Source of the DNA: DATLED01 sp046597375
GTDB taxonomy: Bacteria > Actinomycetota > Acidimicrobiia > Acidimicrobiales > CADCTF01
Reading direction: 5' to 3'
Assembly (NCBI GenBank): GCA_046597375.1
Contig: JBKJKM010000266.1
Coordinates: 1 to 7,159, forward strand
DNA: 7,159 bases
Positions 1 through 6,127 of the stretch are shown here, in pieces. The notes beneath the pieces were generated by a model. The model did no database searches. It saw only the letters and a list, made by a program, of their open reading frames with translations, and was not told the origin of the DNA. Made by a program: the position numbers and the translations under genes. Position 1 is the stretch's first letter. Each line of letters begins with the position of its first letter.

Positions 1-1242
<1,242 letters not shown>

Positions 1243-1261
1243 GTCTTAACCTCACCTCAAG

Positions 1262-1288
1262 AAAGTTGATAACGACCGTAACAACTTT
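1262..1288. promoter_or_regulatory. Inverted repeat upstream of clpB, candidate operator
   Basis: AAAGTTG (1262-1268) is repeated as CAACTTT (1282-1288), a perfect 7-base arm with a 13-base spacer; a further TA/TA pair (1270-1271 with 1279-1280) continues the symmetry. Its near edge lies 19 bases upstream of the clpB GTG, so it should overlap the promoter or the start of the transcript. It is AT-richer than its surroundings. It does not match the actinobacterial HspR box (CTTGAGT-N7-ACTCAAG) or CIRCE. A single CTTGAG half-site on the minus strand (1255-1260) sits between the dyad and the start codon. An operator role is inference. Confidence 0.45.
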
Positions 1289-1324
1289 TGGTCGAGGCCG
1301 AGAATTCCCCGACGCGCGACATCA

Positions 1325-1344
1325 GGGGCCCCCGCAGGAGCCCC
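1325..1344 (-). terminator. Weak GC hairpin downstream of the cysteine-rich surface protein gene
   Basis: GGGGC (1325-1329) pairs with GCCCC (1340-1344) around a 10-base loop. It lies about 50 bases beyond the stop of the surface-protein gene and could end its transcript before clpB. There is no T-tract, so intrinsic termination is uncertain. Confidence 0.25.
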
Positions 1345-1373
1345 CAATGGGCGCGTCTGGTGCTGAGCGCGTT

Positions 1374-1388
1374 CCGCTGCGGGAGCGG
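1374..1388 (-). terminator. Small perfect hairpin just after a stop codon
   Basis: CCGCT (1374-1378) and AGCGG (1384-1388) flank a 5-base loop, beginning 6 bases past the TGA at 1395-1397 when read on the minus strand. The stem is short, GC-rich and has no T-tract. Termination or mRNA 3' protection is possible but not shown. Confidence 0.25.
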
Positions 1389-1394
1389 CCGGCG

Positions 1395-2426
1395 TCAGGC
1401 GGTGAGATCGCTGGCGACGTCGACGAACGCCTTGCGGTTGCCGAACCGAGACAGTGCCGTCAACACCAGGCCGAAGGCCGCCAGCGCGAGACCGACCACT
1501 CCGAGGGGAGCGAGCGGCAGACCGGTTCGGCCAAGGGCGGCCGGAGCGGACTGGACGACGCCGAGGACCTCGAGGCGCCCCGGATCCACGGGCCGGGCGA
1601 AGGTCTCGCTCAGCACCGCAGCCGCACCGCCGCAACGGGCTTCGGATGCGGCTTCGACGCAGGTGGGCGTGGCCTGGGCGCAGACGGCGCCGGCGGTCGA
1701 GACGCACGGCTCGGTGCAGAGTCCACCGTTGGCCGGCAAGGCAGAACCGTTCGGGCACCTGGGCCCACAGTTCTTGGAGCCACCAGCCGGGAGAGGATCG
1801 CCATTCGGGCACGTTTCGACGGGCGGCGGGGGCGGCGGGGGCAGGCTGTCGGCGCAGCCGGTGTGGGCCGGGTTGCCGAAGCCGATGCCGTTGTTGCCCT
1901 CGTTGGTGCTCCGGCCCTTCTGGTCGCACTCGTAGCCATTGTTGGCGTCGCCCGGACCGCTCGGGAACTGGCCCGGGGGGTTCTTGTCGTCGGCGTTGCC
2001 GACGCAGCCAGCACACGGCTTGCCGGTGGCTTCGCCGTCACCGGCGCCGTTCTGTGACGGCTCGACACCGCCGGCGCAGGTGTCGTTGTAGTTGTCGCCA
2101 CCGCCGTTGGCGCCGTTGCCGGTGTCGCTTTTGGCGCTCGGGTCACCGTCGCACACCTGGCCACCGGGGCCGTTGGCGGCGTCGTGATTGGAGAAGCCCT
2201 CGGGGCTGTCAGCTGCCGTCGGCGTGCCGTTGGACGGGGTGTCCGAGGTCTGGGGCTGGGGATCCGGATCGGGCTCGGCCTTCCGCTCCTGGCCAGGAGC
2301 GTTCGACTTGCCCTTGTCCGGCGGCTGCCCCACCGCTCCGGCCACCTGAGGAAAACCTGCCAGGGCAATCAGAGAAATCGCTAAAGCCGTGAAGCTCAAC
2401 GACCGAGAACAATTTTGAACTCTCAT
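1395..2426 (-). CDS. Secreted cysteine-rich Gly/Asn/Pro-rich protein with LGRTG sorting-like C-terminus
   Basis: A 343-residue exported protein of unknown function. An N-terminal Sec signal peptide (hydrophobic stretch about residues 9-26) ends in VAGA, with likely cleavage after residue 31. Residues 32-90 are charged and Pro/Asp-rich. Residues 91-191 are Gly/Asn/Asp-rich with spaced cysteines and the phrases GKPCAGCVG and GNPAHTGC. A seven-proline run (195-201 or so) leads into a duplicated CPNG-x-x-LPA-x-G unit (206-216 and 224-234). The mature part has 14 cysteines. The C-terminus carries LGRTG (298-302), a hydrophobic segment (about 307-326) and a basic turn SRFGNRK, resembling an LPXTG-type sorting signal with Gly in place of Pro. 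The 18-residue tail after the membrane segment is longer and more acidic than usual. The ATG at 2426 is preferred over an in-frame GTG at 2435 because AAAGGTGG lies 5 bases before the ATG and overlaps the GTG. Anchoring by a sortase is inference; no sortase gene is in the window. Confidence 0.85.
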   Translation of the reverse strand: MRVQNCSRSLSFTALAISLIALAGFPQVAGAVGQPPDKGKSNAPGQERKAEPDPDPQPQTSDTPSNGTPTAADSPEGFSNHDAANGPGGQVCDGDPSAKSDTGNGANGGGDNYNDTCAGGVEPSQNGAGDGEATGKPCAGCVGNADDKNPPGQFPSGPGDANNGYECDQKGRSTNEGNNGIGFGNPAHTGCADSLPPPPPPPVETCPNGDPLPAGGSKNCGPRCPNGSALPANGGLCTEPCVSTAGAVCAQATPTCVEAASEARCGGAAAVLSETFARPVDPGRLEVLGVVQSAPAALGRTGLPLAPLGVVGLALAAFGLVLTALSRFGNRKAFVDVASDLTA

Positions 2427-2431
2427 CGAAG

Positions 2432-2439
2432 CCACCTTT
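2432..2439 (-). promoter_or_regulatory. Ribosome binding site that fixes the start at 2426
   Basis: On the minus strand AAAGGTGG is followed by 5 bases and ATG. The alternative GTG start at 2433-2435 lies inside this Shine-Dalgarno sequence and has none of its own, so the protein most likely begins MRVQN. Confidence 0.7.
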
Positions 2440-2455
2440 CACCACCCAGAGTGGC

Positions 2456-2484
2456 ATCGAACCACGTTCACTGTGGCGACGCAA
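2456..2484 (-). promoter_or_regulatory. Possible promoter for the cysteine-rich surface protein gene
   Basis: On the minus strand TTGCGT (2479-2484) and TTCGAT (2456-2461) are 17 bases apart, a spacing usual for a housekeeping sigma factor. The -10 match is poor (only T, A and T at the key ends). If real, the mRNA leader would be only about 20-25 bases and the -35 element would be one arm of the inverted repeat at 2478-2514. Confidence 0.25.
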
Positions 2485-2514
2485 GAGAACGGCTTCGTGC
2501 CGTCCCTTTGCGTC
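2478..2514. repeat. Nested inverted repeat in the divergent intergenic region
   Basis: GACGCAA (2478-2484) pairs with TTGCGTC (2508-2514), and inside it ACGGC (2489-2493) pairs with GCCGT (2499-2503) around a 5-base loop; the two stems are separated by symmetric 4-base internal loops (2485-2488 and 2504-2507). It could be an operator shared by the two divergent genes or a folded leader RNA of the minus-strand gene. The minus-strand phrase GACGCAAAG recalls the conserved core of class I cyclic-di-GMP riboswitches, but the required following GCC and the remaining helices are not recognisable, so no riboswitch is called. Confidence 0.6.
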
Positions 2515-2560
2515 CGGGTTGAGCGATTTCCGCCGTGGCGTCTCGCCCAGCCCCTCCTCA

Positions 2561-2573
2561 TCTGTCACACAGA
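2561..2573. repeat. Short perfect dyad upstream of the acetyltransferase gene
   Basis: TCTGT (2561-2565) and ACAGA (2569-2573) flank a 3-base centre, 25 bases before the acetyltransferase ATG. The position suits an operator, but dyads this short also arise by chance. Confidence 0.25.
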
Positions 2574-2587
2574 CGACGCTGACCGGC

Positions 2588-2591
2588 AGGA
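2588..2591 (+). promoter_or_regulatory. Ribosome binding site supporting the start at 2599
   Basis: AGGA lies 7 bases before the ATG at 2599. The reading frame stays open upstream to 2473, but the GTG there has no Shine-Dalgarno sequence and the added residues look unlike an acetyltransferase N-terminus. Confidence 0.55.
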
Positions 2592-2598
2592 TGCACGT

Positions 2599-3291
2599 AT
2601 GTCGCTGCCCGTCTCCGACCGACTCGACGCCCACCTCGGCACCTGGCTCGGCAGCTGGCCGCCGGCCCGACCGCTCACGGTCACCACGTCGCCGAGTCGC
2701 TCGCTTCCTGGCTGGGACGGCGGCGCCCACCCGGTGGTCGGTGTCTCCTCTCCGGAGGGTGCCGTCCTGAGCGTGCCTCCCGACGCGGTGGCGGCGGTCG
2801 CAGTCCTGGCCGACGATCTAGCGGGGTTGCACCAGGCCTCGTTGTCCGGTGGGCTGGCCAAGGCCCTCGGCTGGCCGGAAGGTCGGCTGTTCGAGGGCGT
2901 GTTCCGGTGGTCGGCTGCTCCCGTGGCCCTCGAGGACGCCGGTGTGTGGGTGCCGGTAGGCGATCCCCGGGTGCCGCCGTGGCTGGTGCCCTTCGGCGGC
3001 GAGGTGCTGATGGCCTTCGACGACGGCGGTCGATACGTCGCCGGCGTCGGCCTCAAGGTGCACGACGAGTTCGGCCACGAGCTGGCCGTGGTCACCGAGG
3101 AGGCGGCTCAGGGTCGGGGGCTTGCCCGACGACTGGTGGCGCAAGCCGCCCGGCGGGTGCTCGAGGGCGGAGCGGTACCGACGTATCTCCACGCCGATGC
3201 GAATGTTCGATCCGCAAAGGTGGCCGACGCCGCCGGGTTTCCGGATCGGGGCTGGCGGATCATCGGCGCCGCCCGCCGCCCGCCCGGCTGA
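2599..3291 (+). CDS. GNAT-family N-acetyltransferase
   Basis: A 230-residue predicted cytoplasmic acetyltransferase that would move an acetyl group from acetyl-CoA to an unknown amine. The GNAT fold is visible in the C-terminal half: a strand pair with VAGVGLKV (147-154), then ELAVVTEEAAQGRGLARRLV (161-180), containing the Q-x-R/G-x-G-x-A acetyl-CoA pyrophosphate loop at QGRGLA (171-176) and the following helix. It ends with the motif-B region YLHADANVRSAKVADAAGF (196-214), whose Asn and 'A-x-x-x-GF' pattern is typical of FR47-like and related GNATs. Residues 1-130 are weakly conserved to the eye, with LxGxxDDL-like segments, and may be a degenerate first GNAT lobe or a substrate-binding domain. 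It is the only plus-strand gene, divergent from the cysteine-rich protein gene and convergent with the large repeat protein gene. Substrate cannot be told from sequence; a surface-protein-related role is not supported beyond proximity. Confidence 0.85.
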   Translation: MSLPVSDRLDAHLGTWLGSWPPARPLTVTTSPSRSLPGWDGGAHPVVGVSSPEGAVLSVPPDAVAAVAVLADDLAGLHQASLSGGLAKALGWPEGRLFEGVFRWSAAPVALEDAGVWVPVGDPRVPPWLVPFGGEVLMAFDDGGRYVAGVGLKVHDEFGHELAVVTEEAAQGRGLARRLVAQAARRVLEGGAVPTYLHADANVRSAKVADAAGFPDRGWRIIGAARRPPG

Positions 3292-3316
3292 AGCGCCGGG
3301 CGGGCAAGGCGGGCGG
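3269..3316. terminator. Very strong GC hairpin between convergent genes, possible bidirectional terminator
   Basis: Positions 3278-3288 and 3295-3305 form a perfect 11-base-pair stem, and 3269-3277 with 3308-3316 add nine more pairs after an AA bulge (3306-3307), giving about 20 GC-dominated pairs. The six-base loop TGAAGC holds the acetyltransferase stop codon (3289-3291), so the last residues (RRPPG) are encoded in one arm. For the minus-strand repeat protein the hairpin begins 24 bases past its stop. No T-tract follows on either strand, as is common in high-G+C actinobacteria. Confidence 0.6.
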
Positions 3317-3340
3317 AGCCCTCAGATCAGTTGCTGGTGC

Positions 3341-5560
3341 TCAGACGCCGAACCGTTGGCGACGCAGGTGCTCCGGCAGCAGGGCGAGCCCACCGAAGAT
3401 GATCAGCGCCAAGGCCGCTCGGATGGGACCGCTCGTCGACGAGCCCGTGCGGGGCAGTTCCGCCGGTGCGGCGATGACCTCGGCCAGGACGACCGGAGGT
3501 GCGGGCGTCACGACGATCGAAGCCGACGCCGTGGTCTCCGGGACGTTGGTCGCCTTTGCCGCCGCCGTGTTGGCGAGGGTGCCGGCGGTGGTCGCTTCCG
3601 TCGGGCTGCTCACGTGGACCGTCGCCGAGGCGCCGGGGGCGAGATCACCGAACGAGCAGGACAGAACCTGTGCCGGCACGGCGCCGGTAATGGCACAGGT
3701 GCCGGGGCCGGCGTAGGCCGGGCTGATCGACCAGGAGACGCCGGTCGAGGTCGGCAGCGGGTCGTTCAGCGTCGCCGCCCTCGCCGTGCCGGTGCCGGTG
3801 CTGGTCACGTTGACCGTGAAACCGATGGTGTCGCCGGAGGTGACGCTGGCGGCGTCAGCCGTCTTCACGACGGTCAGTGCGGCCGGCTTGGCCGTGTTGG
3901 CGAAGGACACGGGGTTTGCACCAACGGCGATGACAACGGCGCCGGTCGTCGGGGTGACCGTCGAGGTGAACTCGGGGTCAGCCGTCTCCGTCACGGTGCA
4001 GGTCGTTCCGGTCGGGATACCCGTAATGGTGTTCGATCCGGTGTTGGTGATCGTCACGACCCGGTCGAAGGTGGTGCCGGTGCAATCGACGGTGAAGGTG
4101 AAGATGCCGGTGCCGCCGGTGGTCGTCTTCGAGATGACGAGGTCGCCGGTCTTGCGGGTGTTGGTGAACGCCACCTGCTCGCCGTCGTTGTCGATGGTCA
4201 CCGTGCCGTTGGTCGGAACGACGACGCTGGTGAAGTCACCGTTGGCCCGCTCGAGAACGGTGCACGAGGTTCCGGTGGGGATGCCCGCCACCGTCGCCAC
4301 GCCCGAGTCGACGATCTCGACGGTCGACAGGACGCCGCCGCAGTTGACGTCGAAGACGAAGGTGCCGGTGCCGCCGTTGGTCGTCTTGACGATCCTGAGG
4401 TCGGCCAGCCGGCGGGTGTTGACGAAGGAGATGGACTCGCCGTCTTCGTCCACGGTCACGGTGCCACTGTCCGGGACCGAGATGAACAGCGGATCGGGGG
4501 TCTCGGTGACGGTGCAGGTGGTGCCAACGGGGATGTTGTCGAAGCTGACGGTGCCGCTGGTGTCGATCGTGAATGACTGGTCGAAGGCGTCTCCGACGTC
4601 ATCGCAGTCAAGATCGAACGTGAAGGTCCCGGTGCCGCCGTTGGTCGTCTTGGAGACGGTCAGGCTGCTGGTCTGGGAGTTGACGAAGACGTTGATCGTC
4701 TGGCTCGTGCCCACAGGGATGACGAGCTCGCGCGGCTCGCTGTCGACCACGAAGCCGTCCGGGGCCGCCGTTTCCGTGACGGTGCACACCGTGCCGGAGG
4801 GTCCGGAGATGGCGATCGTGCCGTCGCCGGCGGTGCCGCTGGCACTCACCACGCCGCCGCTGGTGGTGCTCGGGTTCGACAGGCCGGTGATGATCGTGGG
4901 GGGCTGCGTCGTCTCCGGGGCACAGCTCACGGTGAAGCTTGCACCGGGCAGCAGATCGCCGGTGGTGCTACCGCTGCGCTTCTCGATCCGAAGGGCGCCG
5001 CCGACGGTGAAACACGCCGGCCCGGCCTTCCGGTTGCTGGCCTGCGACTCCGACGGCGCGGCCGTCGTCTTCGCGTAGTTACAGAACTGAGCGCCGAGCG
5101 GCGTGTCTGCCGGAACGGGGACGGTGAAACGAAGCAGGAAGTCCACTGCGGTCGGGACGAAGGAGACGGAGTACTTCGCCACCGCCGTGCCGTTCACGAA
5201 CACGCAGTCGGTGATCACGAAGGTCTCGCGGCCCGAGACTGAGGAATCCTCCGTCGGGAAGTCGATGATGTAGCCGACCACGCCGCCGGGCGAGAGGTCG
5301 CTGGGGTAGTCGGGGTCAAGGCGCTTGGTGGTGTTCTCGCTGCCCGGCGTCGGACGGACGCCGTTGCACCCATTCGTACCGGATTCCCGCGTCACGACCG
5401 GGTCGCCCTCGGCTGCGCTGGCAACCCCACCGAAGGAGGGGACGAACCCGACGAGCAGCGCCACGGCGAGCATGAGTGCGCCGACCGGGCGGGCCGCTGG
5501 ACGGGCCTCGGCCCGGGAGCGGAAGTGGTGACCCCGGGGACGCCGGAGGATATCGAGCAT
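3341..5560 (-). CDS. LPXTG-anchored surface protein with four prealbumin-like (SpaA/DUF5979-type) repeats and a DUF11-type domain
   Basis: A 739-residue predicted cell-wall protein. A long basic N-region (1-26) precedes a hydrophobic signal segment (28-45), with likely cleavage after ASA (47-49). Residues 50-187 form an unrecognised domain with four cysteines (65, 119, 160, 183). A SpaA-like prealbumin-fold domain (about 188-297) has an E-box-like TETAAPDGF. Three shorter repeats of about 86-88 residues follow (299-382, 387-469, 472-558), each opening with a KTT-x-GGTG-x-F motif and closing with an F-x-NT strand; they look like DUF5979 domains. Residues 560-683 resemble the DUF11/TIGR01451 surface repeat. 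LPRTG (702-706), a membrane segment (713-728) and the basic tail HLRRQRFGV complete a sortase signal. Each prealbumin unit keeps a Lys, two Cys, a Glu and a final Asn, suggesting intramolecular crosslinks. The ATG is supported by GAAGGG 5 bases upstream. Adhesion or stalk function is inference. No sortase is nearby. Confidence 0.92.
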   Translation of the reverse strand: MLDILRRPRGHHFRSRAEARPAARPVGALMLAVALLVGFVPSFGGVASAAEGDPVVTRESGTNGCNGVRPTPGSENTTKRLDPDYPSDLSPGGVVGYIIDFPTEDSSVSGRETFVITDCVFVNGTAVAKYSVSFVPTAVDFLLRFTVPVPADTPLGAQFCNYAKTTAAPSESQASNRKAGPACFTVGGALRIEKRSGSTTGDLLPGASFTVSCAPETTQPPTIITGLSNPSTTSGGVVSASGTAGDGTIAISGPSGTVCTVTETAAPDGFVVDSEPRELVIPVGTSQTINVFVNSQTSSLTVSKTTNGGTGTFTFDLDCDDVGDAFDQSFTIDTSGTVSFDNIPVGTTCTVTETPDPLFISVPDSGTVTVDEDGESISFVNTRRLADLRIVKTTNGGTGTFVFDVNCGGVLSTVEIVDSGVATVAGIPTGTSCTVLERANGDFTSVVVPTNGTVTIDNDGEQVAFTNTRKTGDLVISKTTTGGTGIFTFTVDCTGTTFDRVVTITNTGSNTITGIPTGTTCTVTETADPEFTSTVTPTTGAVVIAVGANPVSFANTAKPAALTVVKTADAASVTSGDTIGFTVNVTSTGTGTARAATLNDPLPTSTGVSWSISPAYAGPGTCAITGAVPAQVLSCSFGDLAPGASATVHVSSPTEATTAGTLANTAAAKATNVPETTASASIVVTPAPPVVLAEVIAAPAELPRTGSSTSGPIRAALALIIFGGLALLPEHLRRQRFGV
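4107..4651 (-). repeat. Three in-frame DNA repeats encoding the GGTG motif of the surface protein
   Basis: A near-identical 23-base unit occurs at 4107-4129, 4365-4387 and 4629-4651 (the first differs from the other two at one base, and the pairwise spacing is 258 and 264 bases, both multiples of three). It encodes the KTT-x-GGTG start of each DUF5979-like repeat. The similarity fades between units, so the domains have diverged while this stretch stayed nearly constant at the DNA level. Such repeats could allow domain gain or loss by recombination. Confidence 0.75.
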
Positions 5561-5661
5561 GTTGACCCTTCAGGTTGATTGCCGTTATGCCGAGAACGTT
5601 GGAGCAGGTTCCCCTCAGATGGGAGACATGCCGCTGTACGTGGTGATCCCGAACGCTCTCA

Positions 5662-5690
5662 GTAGTACACGCCGAGACGGCTTTGCGCAA
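5662..5690 (-). promoter_or_regulatory. Possible promoter for the large surface protein gene
   Basis: On the minus strand TTGCGC (5685-5690) and TACTAC (5662-5667) are separated by 17 bases. The -35 is fair and the -10 keeps TA and the fifth-position A but lacks the final T. A start near 5655 would give a leader of about 95 bases. The arrangement resembles the candidate promoter of the other surface-protein gene. Confidence 0.3.
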
Positions 5691-5701
5691 GTGTCACCGT
5701 C
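5667..5701 (-). repeat. Overlapping inverted repeats upstream of the large surface protein gene
   Basis: Within 35 bases there are several symmetric elements: GCCGAGACGGC (5671-5681, a 4-base-pair stem with 3-base loop), the palindrome TTGCGCAA (5683-5690), outer arms ACAC/GTGT (5667-5670 with 5691-5694), and an alternative stem GACGG/CCGTC (5676-5680 with 5697-5701). The stems at 5671-5681 and 5676-5701 exclude each other, which would fit either a switching RNA or a compound DNA operator. Neither role is proven. Confidence 0.45.
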
Positions 5702-5706
5702 AAAAC

Positions 5707-5716
5707 GAACTAGTTC
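5707..5716. repeat. 10-base perfect palindrome
   Basis: GAACTAGTTC is fully self-complementary and sits between the hspR 3' end and the surface-protein leader. It resembles a LexA box (CGAAC-N4-GTTCG) but the half-sites are only 2 bases apart, so LexA binding is not called. Confidence 0.35.
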
Positions 5717-5719
5717 TCG

Positions 5720-5738
5720 GCGCCCGAAGGGTCGGCGC
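5720..5738 (-). terminator. Hairpin immediately after hspR, candidate terminator of the dnaJ-hspR transcript
   Basis: GCGCC (5720-5724) pairs with GGCGC (5734-5738) around a 9-base loop that can itself form CCC/GGG pairs. On the minus strand it begins 2 bases after the hspR TAG (5741-5743). The first T-rich stretch is about 15 bases later, so termination may be incomplete and read-through into the surface-protein gene is possible. Confidence 0.4.
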
Positions 5739-5740
5739 AT

Positions 5741-6127
5741 CTAGCGACGAGGCGTTGCGCCGCCACGAAAGACGTCAGGCAACTGACGGAGCGGCACGAG
5801 GTCGCGGCGGTACTGGCGGTGGGTCTGGGCCACGGCTTCGCGAGCCTCAGCCCGCAGCCGTTCGAGTTCGGCCCGGAGGGCGGCGACCTCGGCGTCGAGC
5901 TCCATGACCCTCTTCACGCCCTCGAGGTTGAGCCCGGCCGCCGTGAGCTCCTGGATCCGCTGGAGCTGGGCGATGTCGATGTCGCTGTACCGACGGCTTC
6001 CGCCCACGGTGCGGGCGGGATCGAGCAGACCCTTGCGCTCGTAGATCCGGAGGGTCTGGGGGTGGACTCCGGCCAGCTCGGCGGCGACCGAGATCACATA
6101 GACGGCCCGGCGCTCTCGCTCGTTCAT
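5741..6127 (-). CDS. hspR: HspR, MerR-family heat-shock repressor
   Basis: A 128-residue transcription factor. In actinobacteria HspR binds HAIR boxes upstream of the dnaK operon, often clpB, with DnaK as co-repressor, so that free DnaK reports on folding stress. The MerR winged helix-turn-helix covers residues 9-62, with the recognition region GVHPQTLRIYERKGLL (20-35) and the wing TVGGSRRYSDIDI (40-52); the 'HPQTLR-x-YER-x-GL' pattern is characteristic of HspR. A leucine-rich coiled coil (about 74-98, LRAELERLRAE) should mediate dimerisation, and a basic tail follows. Length is within the usual 120-150 residues. Its ATG overlaps the dnaJ stop by one base (TGATG), indicating translational coupling as the last gene of the dnaK-grpE-dnaJ-hspR type operon; dnaK and grpE would lie beyond the right edge. 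Confidence 0.95.
   Translation of the reverse strand: MNERERRAVYVISVAAELAGVHPQTLRIYERKGLLDPARTVGGSRRYSDIDIAQLQRIQELTAAGLNLEGVKRVMELDAEVAALRAELERLRAEAREAVAQTHRQYRRDLVPLRQLPDVFRGGATPRR

Noticed and set aside
1243..1310. Canonical HAIR or CIRCE element upstream of clpB
   Set aside because: Only a CTTGAG half-site is present; the second half does not match at the required spacing, and CIRCE is absent.
1454..2392. Arg-rich plus-strand frame opposite the cysteine-rich protein
   Set aside because: Composition is typical of an out-of-frame reading of GC-rich DNA; the minus frame has signal peptide and anchor.
2473..2598. Upstream extension of the acetyltransferase
   Set aside because: The GTG at 2473 lacks a Shine-Dalgarno sequence, lies at the nested inverted repeat and adds 42 residues with no GNAT character; the ATG at 2599 has AGGA.
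2430..2600. Cyclic-di-GMP-I riboswitch
   Set aside because: GACGCAAAG is present on the minus strand, but the following GCC, the GNRA-capped helix and the third helix are not found by eye.
3122..4576. 484-codon plus-strand frame overlapping the acetyltransferase end and the surface protein
   Set aside because: Arg/Gly-rich composition without motifs, crossing a strong hairpin and two real genes; a frame shadow.
3786..5078. 430-codon plus-strand frame opposite the large surface protein
   Set aside because: The minus strand gives signal peptide, repeats and LPRTG signal; the plus product is a Val/Thr/Pro-rich mirror of the repeats with no domain.
5707..5716. LexA box
   Set aside because: GAAC and GTTC half-sites are 2 bases apart instead of 4, and the gene next to it is not a DNA repair gene.
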